Below, in pieces: positions 7,559 to 16,164 of a stretch of DNA of 31,866 nt (position 1 is the stretch's first letter; each line of letters begins with the position of its first letter). Location of the stretch: NCBI GenBank assembly GCA_964568525.1, contig CAZMPM010000013.1, positions 1 to 31,866 of the forward strand. Direction: 5' to 3'. The translations under genes and the position numbers were made by a program. The notes under the pieces were generated by a model, which did not search any database, was not told the origin of the DNA, and saw nothing but the letters and a program-made list of their open reading frames with translations. The DNA is from CAYZPB01 sp964568525. GTDB lineage: Bacteria > Bacillota > Bacilli > Tepidibacillales > Tepidibacillaceae.

Positions 7559-8967
7559 TGCCTGATAAGCCACAACATGAGTGTGGCGTTTTTGGCGTTT
7601 ATAATTTAGAAGATGCACCGCTACTAATCTATTATGGTTTACACGCTTTGCAGCATCGTGGGCAAGAGAGTGCCGGAATTGTTACAACAGATGGAGAACA
7701 ATTCACTACTAATCGTGCGCGCGGCTTGGTAACAGAGGTTTTTGGCAATGAGGAGTTAAACCGGTTGGCTGGCAAAAGTGGGATAGGGCATGTTCGGTAT
7801 TCGATGAAGGGCAGGGGGGCTGTTACCGGCACGCAGCCATTTGTCTTTAAGTATCACCAAGGAGAGATTGCTTTAGCGATTAATGGTGCGTTAGTTAATG
7901 CTGCGCAGATTCGGGAGCGTCTAGTCCGAGAAGGTTCAATTTTTCAGACTACAAGCGATATCGAAGTAATTGCACATCTAATTGCTAAATCAGAGTATGA
8001 CCATCTTGAGGATGCGATTAAAGATGCTCTTGGGCAATTAATTGGCGCTTATGCGTTAGTTATTTTAAGTAATGACAAGCTTATTGCGGCAGCTGATCCG
8101 AATGGTATACGTCCATTCGTGTTAGCACGTCTCAATGGTGGTTATGTAGTATCATCAGAAACTTGCGCATTTGAAGAGGTAGGTGCGGAATATATTCGCG
8201 ATTTGGAGCCGGGTGAGTTAGTGATTTTCTCTGCGAGTGGGATGCATTCGGAGTTTTTAGGCGCAGATGGTCTTTTTTCCGAGCAGTATGCCAGTGGAGT
8301 GAAACGTGCATCTTGTGCATTTGAATATATATATTTTGCCCGGCCGGATAGTGATATCTGCGGGATAAATCTTCATCTAGCGCGCAAGCGATTGGGCAAG
8401 CGTTTAGCACAGGAGAGTCCTGTTGTTGCGGACGTTGTAACAGGCGTTCCAGATTCTTCCATCTCGGCAGCTATTGGCTATGCCGAAGAATCGGGGATAC
8501 CGTTTGAGCTGGGTTTGATTAAGAATCGCTATATTGGACGTACTTTTATACAACCAAGCCAAGCGCTACGTGAAAAGGGCGTGCGAATGAAGCTTAGTGC
8601 TGTTCGTAAAGTTGTTGAAGGTAAAAGAGTTGTAATGATTGATGATTCAATTGTCCGCGGAACTACAAGTCGTAGGATCGTTCGAATATTACGTGAATCA
8701 GGCGCGGCTGAGGTGCATGTAAGAATTAGTTCGCCTGCAGTTAAGGATATCTGTTATTATGGAATCGACATTAGCTCGCGTGATGAGTTAGTTGCAGCAA
8801 ATGTAGATTTAGAAGAGATGAGAATCAATATGGATGCTGATTCGTTGGCGTTTCTCAGTATTGATGGTATGGTAGATGCACTAAATATGGAACTTGATGG
8901 TGAGCCTAATAGCTATTGCCTGGCTTGCTTCGACTCAAAATATCCGACGAAGCTCCTGGATCGTTAG
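7525..8967 (+). CDS. purF: Amidophosphoribosyltransferase PurF, with cysteine-rich propeptide
   Basis: Committing step of purine synthesis: PRPP plus glutamine to phosphoribosylamine. The Ntn glutaminase begins at Cys20 (CGVFGVYN) after a propeptide; HVRYS, the NG pair in AINGALVN and TTSDIEVIAHL are present, so this glutaminase looks active. The PRPP site VVMIDDSIVRGTTSRR is intact. Cysteines matching the Bacillus 4Fe-4S ligands are seen in KRASCAFEY, ICYYGID and SYCLAC. Start choice: ATG 7525 has GGAGGG at 7509-7514 and gives propeptide MCNECKECNEIMPDKPQHE; ATG 7558 overlaps the purL stop as TAATG but has a weak binding site. An in-frame TTG at 7507 lies before the binding site and is unlikely. 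The 7525 start overlaps purL by 34 nt. Confidence 0.95.
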   Translation: MCNECKECNEIMPDKPQHECGVFGVYNLEDAPLLIYYGLHALQHRGQESAGIVTTDGEQFTTNRARGLVTEVFGNEELNRLAGKSGIGHVRYSMKGRGAVTGTQPFVFKYHQGEIALAINGALVNAAQIRERLVREGSIFQTTSDIEVIAHLIAKSEYDHLEDAIKDALGQLIGAYALVILSNDKLIAAADPNGIRPFVLARLNGGYVVSSETCAFEEVGAEYIRDLEPGELVIFSASGMHSEFLGADGLFSEQYASGVKRASCAFEYIYFARPDSDICGINLHLARKRLGKRLAQESPVVADVVTGVPDSSISAAIGYAEESGIPFELGLIKNRYIGRTFIQPSQALREKGVRMKLSAVRKVVEGKRVVMIDDSIVRGTTSRRIVRILRESGAAEVHVRISSPAVKDICYYGIDISSRDELVAANVDLEEMRINMDADSLAFLSIDGMVDALNMELDGEPNSYCLACFDSKYPTKLLDR

Positions 8968-8988
8968 AGAAGGTAAGGGGGAAGACTA

Positions 8989-10029
8989 ATGAGTGATGCT
9001 AAGAAAAGTAATGCGTATAAAGAGGCAGGCGTTGATATTGACGCTGGTAATGAGGCTGTACAATTAATGAAACAGCACGTTGCTAGGACCATGCGACCTG
9101 AGGTTAAGACGGACTTGGGTGGTTTCGGTGGGCTTTTTGCGTTAAAGGGTGATTACAAAAACCCGATTCTTGTTTCCGGAACTGATGGCGTTGGTACCAA
9201 AGTAAAAATTGCGCAAGAAGTGGATAAGCACGACACAATTGGAATTGACCTTGTAGCGATGAGTGTAAACGACATTGCTGTGCAGGGAGCGGAGCCGCTT
9301 TTTTTCCTTGATTATATTGCAACTGGCAAACTTATACCTGAGCAGGTTGAGCAGCTTGTTGCGGGGATAGCTGAGGGCTGCGTACAAGCAGGCTGTGCAC
9401 TAATTGGTGGCGAAACAGCTGAGATGGCGGGGATGTACGGCAATGGTGAGTATGATTTAGCTGGTTTTGCTGTAGGGATTGTGGAAGAGGAAAAGGTTGT
9501 AACGGGTGAGAAAATTGAGGCGGGCGACGTAATCATTGGACTTGCTTCTAATGGCCTACACAGTAACGGTTTCTCTCTTGTGCGTCACCTATTATTTACG
9601 AAAAACTCCTATCATATTAATGCTTTTGTACCGAGTCTCGATAATACATTAGGTGCAGAGTTGATGAAACCAACGCGCATCTATGTAAAGACGGTACTGG
9701 CATTGCTTAAACGATACAATATTAAGGGAATGGCACACATTACCGGCGGCGGTCTGATTGAGAATATCCCGCGGATTCTACCGGATAATTTGCAGGCGAA
9801 AATTAAGTTAAGCAGCTGGGAAGCGCCAAAAATCTTTAAGTTGTTGGGCGAGCTTGGTGAGATGGATGATTATAATTTGTATCGTACCTTTAATATGGGC
9901 ATAGGTTATATTTTAGTAGTCAGCAAGGAAGATGCTGCTGAAATTGTTAAACTAGCTGAAGAGCTGGGCGAAACTGCAACAGTGATTGGCAAAATCACAA
10001 AGGGTGACAAAGGGATAGTACTTAACTAA
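8989..10029 (+). CDS. purM: Phosphoribosylformylglycinamidine cyclo-ligase PurM (AIR synthetase)
   Basis: Closes the imidazole ring, FGAM plus ATP to AIR. The 346-residue protein begins with YKEAGVDIDAGNEAV and has SGTDGVGTKVKIA, AMSVNDIAVQGAEPLFFLDY and GGETAEMAGMY, all typical of the PurM/PurL ATP-binding fold, and the usual length for the family. Start ATG 8989 follows AGGGGGAAG, 21 nt after purF. No missing catalytic segment was noticed. Confidence 0.97.
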   Translation: MSDAKKSNAYKEAGVDIDAGNEAVQLMKQHVARTMRPEVKTDLGGFGGLFALKGDYKNPILVSGTDGVGTKVKIAQEVDKHDTIGIDLVAMSVNDIAVQGAEPLFFLDYIATGKLIPEQVEQLVAGIAEGCVQAGCALIGGETAEMAGMYGNGEYDLAGFAVGIVEEEKVVTGEKIEAGDVIIGLASNGLHSNGFSLVRHLLFTKNSYHINAFVPSLDNTLGAELMKPTRIYVKTVLALLKRYNIKGMAHITGGGLIENIPRILPDNLQAKIKLSSWEAPKIFKLLGELGEMDDYNLYRTFNMGIGYILVVSKEDAAEIVKLAEELGETATVIGKITKGDKGIVLN

Positions 10030-10047
10030 ATGGGGGCGAGGATGTAG

Positions 10048-10665
10048 ATGAAAAGGATTGCCGTTTTTGCTTCAGGCAATGGAAGTAATTTTCAAGCTTT
10101 AGCGGATGCGTGGAAGCAAAATCTTTTAAAAGGCGACCTCTATTTACTAGTCTGTGATCGGCCGGAGGCTTATGTTATTAAGCGTGCGCACTTAGCACGA
10201 ATTCCCGTTTTAATCGTTGAACCGAAAAAATTCTCTTCGCGCGAGCATTATGAACAGTACATTCTCGAGCGCTTAGATGAGCTAGAGATTGAATATATTG
10301 TTTTGGCCGGTTATATGCGCTTGGTGGGTCCGACATTATTGCATGCCTTTCCTAATCGAATAATCAATCTGCATCCGTCACTGTTACCAGAATTTCCAGG
10401 GATCCGCTCAATTGAGCGCGCATTAGAAGCGGGAGTTCCCAAAACTGGTGTGACGGTTCATTTTGTTGATGAAGGGATGGATACTGGCCCAATCATATTG
10501 CAAGAAGAGTTACCAATTCTTATTGAGGATACAATAGAAACGCTTGCTATGAGAGTACATGAAATGGAACATCGCTTGTTGCTTGAGGCAGTCAACTTGG
10601 TAGTTACCGGGAAGATTTCTGTCTGCGGGCGCGAGGTACATAAAGTAAAAAAAGAGGAGGAATAA
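10048..10665 (+). CDS. purN: Glycinamide ribonucleotide formyltransferase PurN
   Basis: Transfers the formyl group of 10-formyl-THF to GAR. At 205 residues it shows the phosphate loop ASGNGSNFQAL, the catalytic Asn and His in INLHPSLLPEFPG, and the later Asp in HFVDEGMDTGPII. These match the active site of folate-dependent PurN, so no formate-dependent PurT is needed. Start ATG 10048 lies downstream of GGGGGCGAGG, 18 nt after purM; it ends 2 nt before purH. Confidence 0.97.
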   Translation: MKRIAVFASGNGSNFQALADAWKQNLLKGDLYLLVCDRPEAYVIKRAHLARIPVLIVEPKKFSSREHYEQYILERLDELEIEYIVLAGYMRLVGPTLLHAFPNRIINLHPSLLPEFPGIRSIERALEAGVPKTGVTVHFVDEGMDTGPIILQEELPILIEDTIETLAMRVHEMEHRLLLEAVNLVVTGKISVCGREVHKVKKEEE

Positions 10666-10667
10666 CT

Positions 10668-12209
10668 GTGGCTGCAAAAAGAAGAGCTATACTAAGTGTT
10701 TCAGACAAAAGTGGAATTATCGAATTTGCGAAGGAGCTAATCTCCTTAGATTTCGAAATTATATCAACAGGTGGCACGAAAAAGGCCCTGGAGGATGCGG
10801 GGATGGAGGTAATTTCAACATTTGATGTTACCGGCTTTCCTGAGATTATGGATGGTCGCTTGAAAACGTTACATCCGAATATTTTTGGGGCATTATTGGG
10901 AGTCCGCGCTAATCCTGAACATATGGATCAGCTTGCAAAGCAAGACATTTCATTAATAGATATTGTTGCTGTTAACTTATATCCGTTTAAGGAAACTATC
11001 TCGAAACCGGATGTAAAATGGGCTGAGGCGATTGAGAATATCGATATTGGTGGGCCTTCAATGTTGCGGTCAGCTGCAAAAAACTATCAAGATGTTGCTG
11101 TAGTTACTGATCCTGCTGATTATGCTGTGATTGTGGCTGAGCTTAAGGCGACTGGAGATGTAAGTTTAGAAACGAAAAAAAGTTTAGCGGCGAAGGTGTT
11201 TAGATTAACTGCCGCTTATGATGCTTATATAGCTGAGTATTGGACAAAAGCTGAGGGTATCGCTTATCCAGATAAGTTAACACTTACTTATGAAAAGGTG
11301 CAGGACCTGCGTTATGGCGAAAATCCTCATCAAAGTGCTAGCTTTTACAAGCAACCTCTAATTAAACAAGGCTTGCCATTAGCTGAGCAGCTACATGGTA
11401 AGGAGCTTTCTTATAACAATATTCAGGATACTAACGCTGCTTGGCAGATGGTGCGCGAGTTTAAGGAGCAACCGGTCGTTGTTGCAGTAAAGCATATGAA
11501 TCCATGTGGTATTGCTGTTGGGAAAAATCTGCTTGAGGCGTTTACCAAAGCATATGAGGCCGATCCGGTTTCAATTTTTGGCGGGATTGTGGCAACTAAC
11601 CAGATTGTAGATGTGCCAACCGCTGAACTGATGAAGGAGATTTTCCTTGAAGTAATTATAGCGCCAGGCTTTACTGAAGAGGCATTTGCAATACTTTCCG
11701 CGAAGAAGAATATTCGTCTTTTATCATTAAAAGACGAACAAAAATATACCGGCGTTCCAAAGGTAGTTTCCGTTCTTGGCGGGCTACTACTACAGGATGA
11801 GGATGAACGCGAACTATCCGATGATGATTTAACCGTTGTGACAAAACGTAAACCGACAGCAGAAGAATTAGAACAACTTAAATTCGCTTGGAAAGTGGTC
11901 AAACATGTTAAGTCTAATGCGATTATTCTGGCTCGTGATAATATGACGATTGGGATTGGTGCTGGACAGATGAACCGTGTTGGTGCCGCTGGCATTGCAA
12001 TTGCTCAAGCTGGCGAGAAGGCTGCCGGTTCTGTGATGGCCTCCGATGCTTTCTTTCCAATGAATGATACAGTGTTGGCGGCTGCTGAAGCTGGTATTAC
12101 GGCGATTATTCAGACTGGTGGTTCAATTCGCGATGAGGATTCAATTATCGCAGCTGATGAAAAAGGCATTGCGATGGTTGTCACTGGTATACGCCATTTT
12201 AAACATTAG
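10668..12209 (+). CDS. purH: Bifunctional AICAR transformylase / IMP cyclohydrolase PurH
   Basis: Performs the last two steps to IMP. The 513-residue protein has the N-terminal MGS-like IMP cyclohydrolase domain (ILSVSDKSGI, STGGTKKAL, GRLKTLHPNIFGALL, GGPSMLRSAAKN) and the C-terminal transformylase (LRYGENPHQSASFY, the catalytic Lys-His of VKHMNPCGIAVG, FGGIVATN, SDAFFPMNDT). It starts at GTG 10668 with AGGAGGA upstream and is closely coupled to purN. A 66-nt AT-rich gap with a small hairpin (12246-12259) separates it from purD. Confidence 0.97.
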   Translation: MAAKRRAILSVSDKSGIIEFAKELISLDFEIISTGGTKKALEDAGMEVISTFDVTGFPEIMDGRLKTLHPNIFGALLGVRANPEHMDQLAKQDISLIDIVAVNLYPFKETISKPDVKWAEAIENIDIGGPSMLRSAAKNYQDVAVVTDPADYAVIVAELKATGDVSLETKKSLAAKVFRLTAAYDAYIAEYWTKAEGIAYPDKLTLTYEKVQDLRYGENPHQSASFYKQPLIKQGLPLAEQLHGKELSYNNIQDTNAAWQMVREFKEQPVVVAVKHMNPCGIAVGKNLLEAFTKAYEADPVSIFGGIVATNQIVDVPTAELMKEIFLEVIIAPGFTEEAFAILSAKKNIRLLSLKDEQKYTGVPKVVSVLGGLLLQDEDERELSDDDLTVVTKRKPTAEELEQLKFAWKVVKHVKSNAIILARDNMTIGIGAGQMNRVGAAGIAIAQAGEKAAGSVMASDAFFPMNDTVLAAAEAGITAIIQTGGSIRDEDSIIAADEKGIAMVVTGIRHFKH

Positions 12210-12275
12210 AAAAAAAGTGATAGACTTACACAATAAAGAATAAAGAGTTTATTTAAACTGAAGGGAAGTGGACCG

Positions 12276-14711
12276 ATGCGGATTTTAGTGGTTGGACAGG
12301 GTGGCCGCGAGCACGCAATTGTTCGTGCATTAAATAAAAGTGATAAAGTTGAGCAGGTTTACTGTGCTCCGGGCAACGGTGGGATTGCACGCGATGCAAT
12401 CTGTCTGCCGATTGCGGAGATGGATTTTGCTGGACTTGCGGCGGCGGCTAAGGAATATGCGATTGACCTAACCTTTGTTGGACCTGAGAATCCGCTTTTT
12501 GCGGGGATTGTCGATTATTTTATTGAACAGGGATTAGTGATAGTTGGACCGAATAAGTTGGCAGCGGAAATAGAGGGCAGTAAAGCTTTTGCGAAGGAGC
12601 TAATGCAGAAATATAATATTCCAACAGGCACTTATCGCAGTTTCAATTCAAGTAATGCTGCGAAAAAATATCTGCAGGAGGTTGGTGCGCCAATCGTAAT
12701 AAAGGCAGATGGCCTGGCTGCAGGCAAGGGCGTTATCGTTGCTCACAAGCTAGATGAGGCATTTACGGCTGTTGACCAAATGCTGGAGGATAAGGCGTTC
12801 GGTGCTGCCGGTGAGCGAATCTTAATTGAGGAGTTTTTGACGGGTGAAGAATTGACGGTTATGGCTTTTGTTGATGGTGAAACGGTTTTACCGATGGAAC
12901 CGGCGCAAGACCATAAAGCGGTCTATGATAATGATTTAGGTCCAAATACAGGTGGGATGGGTGCTTATTCACCGGTCCCGCAGATGAGCAAGGCGTTGTT
13001 GAAACAGGTTTATGATGAAATTTTGGTGCCGACAGCTAAAGGGATGGTGGCTGAAGGGCGTCCGTTTAAAGGGATTCTCTATGCTGGTCTAATGATTACA
13101 GCGGAGGGAATAAAAGTAATCGAATTTAATGCTCGATTTGGCGATCCAGAGACGCAGGTTGTTTTGCCGCGGCTTAAAACGGACCTGGTAGATATTCTGG
13201 TAGCTATGAATCAAGGAAGTTTGGCAGATATTAAATTAAGCTGGGATTCACGTGCGACTGTAGCTATTGTAATGGCTTCGGCCGGTTACCCGGGTTCTTA
13301 CGAAAAAGGAAAACCAATTTCGATTGACGAGTTGCCTGAGGGAACTGAGTTATATATTGCGGGAGCTGAAGTTGCTCCAGGGAACGCTCTGGTTACTTCA
13401 GGTGGGCGTGTACTCTCGTTGACGGCACTTGGAGAGAACATTAAGGGTGCGCAGGAACTAGCTTATCAAGGAATAAGTAAGATTGATTTTGCGGGGGCGC
13501 ATTACCGAACAGATATTGCCAATAAGGCGATTAAGGAAGCTGATACCTCAAATATTCATGAACTTGTTATCAATGGAAAACGGATTCTCCTGATTGGCAC
13601 AGCGCATGTATCGCACAATAGCGTCGAAGAGGTAAAAAATGTGATTGAGTTTGTGCGACCTGATACGGTAGCGGTTGAGCTATGTGACTCGCGTTACCAG
13701 ACGATTGAGAATAAAGCCACTTGGGAGAACATGGACATTGTTAAAGTAATTAAGACTAAACAGACGACGCTTCTGCTAGTCAATTTAATTTTATCGGCTT
13801 ATCAGAAGCGAATGGCTAAGCAATTAGGTATTCAAGCGGGTCAAGAGATGATCCAGGGGATTGAATCGGCCAAAGAGATTGGCGCTAATCTGGTATTAGC
13901 CGATCGCAGAATTGATATAACTTTTAAACGCATACTTGGTAATTTAACCGCTTGGGACAAAATCAAATTTATGTTTCAGCTCATTATTAGCGTTTTCATT
14001 GATGAAGAGATAACGGCTGCTGATGTTGAGCGTCTCAAAAGCGAAGATATGTTAGACTCGGCTCTAAACGAGCTATCGACAGCTATGCCGAGTTTGAAGG
14101 TTCCGTTAGTTGATGAACGTGACACATACCTTGCACAAAAGATACGCGAGGCGCCAGGCGAAACGATTGTGGCTGTACTTGGTGCTGCCCACTTGCCAGG
14201 TGTTCTTCAACAAATTAAAGTTGACAACGACCTTGAACAGCTAGTGGCCCTGCCACCAAAGAAAAAGACTGGTAAAATTGTTGCATGGGCGATACCAGTT
14301 CTAATTATTGGAATAATAGTGGCTACCTTTATTATTAATAGAGATGCCGGGGTGCAACAGATTATCTCATGGGTGCTATGGAATGGCACACTTGCGGGGC
14401 TCGGTGGTTTAATTATGTTGGCACATCCACTCACGATCTTAACGGCCTTTGCTGTTGCGCCTATTAGTTCACTTAACCCGTTGTTTGCGGCGGGATGGGC
14501 TGCGGGGGCAGTGGAATTTTTTGTGAGGAAACCACATGTGAAGGATTTCGAAAATATTGCTCAGGACGCTAGTACGCTGAAGGGTTTCTGGAAGAATCGC
14601 GTGATTAGGGTTCTGATGGTTGCTGTTTTTGTTAATATAGGAAGCGTTGTCGGTACAATTATTGGCGGAACAGATGTAGTGCGAATTTTTATTGAAAATC
14701 TAGGCAGTTAA
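12276..14711 (+). CDS. purD: PurD (GAR synthetase) fused to a membrane TraB/PrgY-family domain
   Basis: Residues 1 to about 421 are a full-length PurD, ligating phosphoribosylamine and glycine: GQGGREHAIV, CAPGNGG, FVGPENPLFAGIVD, ATP-grasp IKADGLAAGKGVIV, GPNTGGMGAYSP (near 222) and EFNARFGDPETQ (near 283), ending in the usual GAHYRTDIANKAIK. With no stop, residues about 425-811 form a TraB/PrgY/GumN-type domain: GTAH (441-444), VELC with Glu468, LADRRIDITFKR and GAAH (636-639), the two GxxH motifs plus Glu proposed as a metallopeptidase-like site. From residue 668 on there are about four hydrophobic helices. The fusion would anchor PurD to the membrane. The seam (13536-13560) has no in-frame ATG, GTG or TTG for separate TraB initiation; an AAGGAAG lies at 13533-13539 but an out-of-frame ATG follows. 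A sequencing error that removed a stop is not excluded. Confidence 0.9.
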   Translation: MRILVVGQGGREHAIVRALNKSDKVEQVYCAPGNGGIARDAICLPIAEMDFAGLAAAAKEYAIDLTFVGPENPLFAGIVDYFIEQGLVIVGPNKLAAEIEGSKAFAKELMQKYNIPTGTYRSFNSSNAAKKYLQEVGAPIVIKADGLAAGKGVIVAHKLDEAFTAVDQMLEDKAFGAAGERILIEEFLTGEELTVMAFVDGETVLPMEPAQDHKAVYDNDLGPNTGGMGAYSPVPQMSKALLKQVYDEILVPTAKGMVAEGRPFKGILYAGLMITAEGIKVIEFNARFGDPETQVVLPRLKTDLVDILVAMNQGSLADIKLSWDSRATVAIVMASAGYPGSYEKGKPISIDELPEGTELYIAGAEVAPGNALVTSGGRVLSLTALGENIKGAQELAYQGISKIDFAGAHYRTDIANKAIKEADTSNIHELVINGKRILLIGTAHVSHNSVEEVKNVIEFVRPDTVAVELCDSRYQTIENKATWENMDIVKVIKTKQTTLLLVNLILSAYQKRMAKQLGIQAGQEMIQGIESAKEIGANLVLADRRIDITFKRILGNLTAWDKIKFMFQLIISVFIDEEITAADVERLKSEDMLDSALNELSTAMPSLKVPLVDERDTYLAQKIREAPGETIVAVLGAAHLPGVLQQIKVDNDLEQLVALPPKKKTGKIVAWAIPVLIIGIIVATFIINRDAGVQQIISWVLWNGTLAGLGGLIMLAHPLTILTAFAVAPISSLNPLFAAGWAAGAVEFFVRKPHVKDFENIAQDASTLKGFWKNRVIRVLMVAVFVNIGSVVGTIIGGTDVVRIFIENLGS

Positions 14712-14724
14712 GAGGTAGAGACAG

Positions 14725-15765
14725 ATGGGACGAAAAATTGGGTTGGGCATAGTGTTCATGCTGGTTCTCGCTTTGGTACTCGCTGGTTGCAATAATCCGT
14801 TCAGCAAGGAACCAGAAAACGTTGCTCCAGAACCGAACTATGATAACTTATTAAATGCCTACGAGCACATTAATGAGAAGCCTGAAGATTTTTATGCGCC
14901 GCTAACTGGGATGCCAGTGGAGAGCGAGCTTAATCAGCGCATTATTGGTGTGATGATTAGTAATATTAAAGCAGCACGGCCGCAATCAGGATTACTTGAG
15001 GCAGATATTGTATATGAGGCATTAGCAGAGAGCGAGATTACGCGTCTTGTTGCTTTCTATCAAAGCAAACAACCCGCAGTAATTGGTCCGGTGCGTAGTG
15101 CACGGCCATATTATATTGATTTAATTACTGGTTATGATGGTGTGGTTGTACATGTTGGCGCAAGCCAGGCGGCTTATGCAAAGCTCCGTAATAATAATAT
15201 TGCATACATTGACGATATAACTAAGTCGGCGGGAGCGTTCTGGCGTGTTAGCTGGAGAAATTCGCCACATAGTACCTATGTAAGTTATGAAAATCTACTG
15301 AGTGCAATGAAAACTTTTGGTTATCGCACCGAAGGGAAATTTCCGGAGCTAAAATTTTATGATAACGCGCAGGTTATCACAGGCGAATCAGCGCAACATG
15401 TCAAAATTAAGTACTTTGATAGTTATGTGATCGATTATATGTATGAGCCAATTCTTCGGCAGTATCACCGTAGCATCAATGGTTTAGCGCACCTAGACCT
15501 TGATACAGGTAAACAATTAACCGCAAAGAATATTCTGGTAATTCGTTCAACGCATCGGGTTTTGGATAGTTCCGGTCGTCGCTCAATCGATGTAGTGGGC
15601 CCAGGGGATGGCTACCTTTTTCAAAATGGAGTTGCTCGCGAGATTACATGGAAGAGTGTTGATGGTGTGATTCGCGCTTTTGTTGATGGTGTAGAACAGC
15701 CGTTATACCCAGGACAGACTTGGGTGATTATAGTCCAGAATAATACTGTGGTAAACTATCAATAA
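14725..15765 (+). CDS. yerB: DUF3048 lipoprotein (YerB-like)
   Basis: A 346-residue secreted protein with a lipoprotein signal: a Gly/Leu/Val-rich helix ending in the lipobox LAGC (Cys22), so it should be attached to the outer face of the membrane. The mature part carries DUF3048 hallmarks: VMISNIKAARPQSGLLEADIVYE, ITRLVAFYQS, IGPVRSARPYYIDL, and a C-terminal half with QPLYPGQTWVIIV. The biochemical function is unknown. Location next to yerC and pcrB matches the Bacillus yerB neighbourhood. The start ATG 14725 follows AGAGGTAGAG, 13 nt after the PurD-TraB stop, so it is probably cotranscribed with the purine genes. Confidence 0.88.
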   Translation: MGRKIGLGIVFMLVLALVLAGCNNPFSKEPENVAPEPNYDNLLNAYEHINEKPEDFYAPLTGMPVESELNQRIIGVMISNIKAARPQSGLLEADIVYEALAESEITRLVAFYQSKQPAVIGPVRSARPYYIDLITGYDGVVVHVGASQAAYAKLRNNNIAYIDDITKSAGAFWRVSWRNSPHSTYVSYENLLSAMKTFGYRTEGKFPELKFYDNAQVITGESAQHVKIKYFDSYVIDYMYEPILRQYHRSINGLAHLDLDTGKQLTAKNILVIRSTHRVLDSSGRRSIDVVGPGDGYLFQNGVAREITWKSVDGVIRAFVDGVEQPLYPGQTWVIIVQNNTVVNYQ

Positions 15766-15819
15766 TAATGATTTTATGATATTCTAATGTCTGAAGAAAT
15801 AAGTCGGGAGTTGAGTGAA

Positions 15820-16113
15820 ATGTCATTGAATAGGCACAAAAATGAAGATTTCGAGCTGTTTTATGCGGCGATTATGGCAATTGATGATCGTGAGCTTGCA
15901 ATAGACTTTTTCGAGGATTTGATGACATTAAATGAACTGTCTTCTCTGAGCCAGCGATTGCAAGTAACTAAAATGTTGATGCAAGGCTATACTTATCAGC
16001 GGATTGAAGAGGAGACCGGGGCGAGCACAGCGACAATTTCGCGTGTTAAACGCTTCTTAACAAGTGGCACCGGCGGTGTGCCATCTGTCATAGAACGATT
16101 AGAAGAGAAATAG
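15820..16113 (+). CDS. yerC: YerC/YecD family TrpR-like DNA-binding protein
   Basis: A small helical regulator of the TrpR superfamily (97 residues). The segment FFEDLMTLNELSSLSQRLQV is followed by the helix-turn-helix TYQRIEEETGASTATISRVK, nearly the family consensus. The physiological target is not known. I prefer ATG 15820 (GGGAG about 9 nt upstream, family-like length) over the in-frame ATG 15787, which has no ribosome binding site but would add eleven residues. It is followed by a terminator, ending the transcript that begins at purE or later. Confidence 0.85.
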   Translation: MSLNRHKNEDFELFYAAIMAIDDRELAIDFFEDLMTLNELSSLSQRLQVTKMLMQGYTYQRIEEETGASTATISRVKRFLTSGTGGVPSVIERLEEK

Positions 16114-16124
16114 ATTGAGAGAAT

Positions 16125-16148
16125 AGGAGTAGCTGGCTACTCCTTTTT
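16125..16148 (+). terminator. Rho-independent terminator after yerC
   Basis: A perfect 8-bp stem (AGGAGTAG 16125-16132 with CTACTCCT 16137-16144), 4-nt loop CTGG and T run to 16148. It separates the purine/yer transcript from pcrB, although pcrB starts only about 20 nt later and needs read-through or its own promoter. Confidence 0.85.
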
Positions 16149-16164
16149 AAATATTACAGAGTAG

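Noticed and set aside
11423..11995. 190-residue open frame on the minus strand inside purH
   Set aside because: Ser/Thr-rich shadow translation of a well-conserved PurH region; no ribosome binding site and no recognisable domain.
12246..12259. AGTTT-ATTT-AAACT hairpin before purD as a terminator
   Set aside because: Only 5 AT-rich base pairs and no T run; at most a weak structure near the ribosome binding site.
13500..13620. Idea that the PurD-TraB joint is a simple frameshift artefact
   Set aside because: Both domains are in the same frame with a smooth seam and full length on both sides. A lost stop codon remains possible, but no indel signature is visible.
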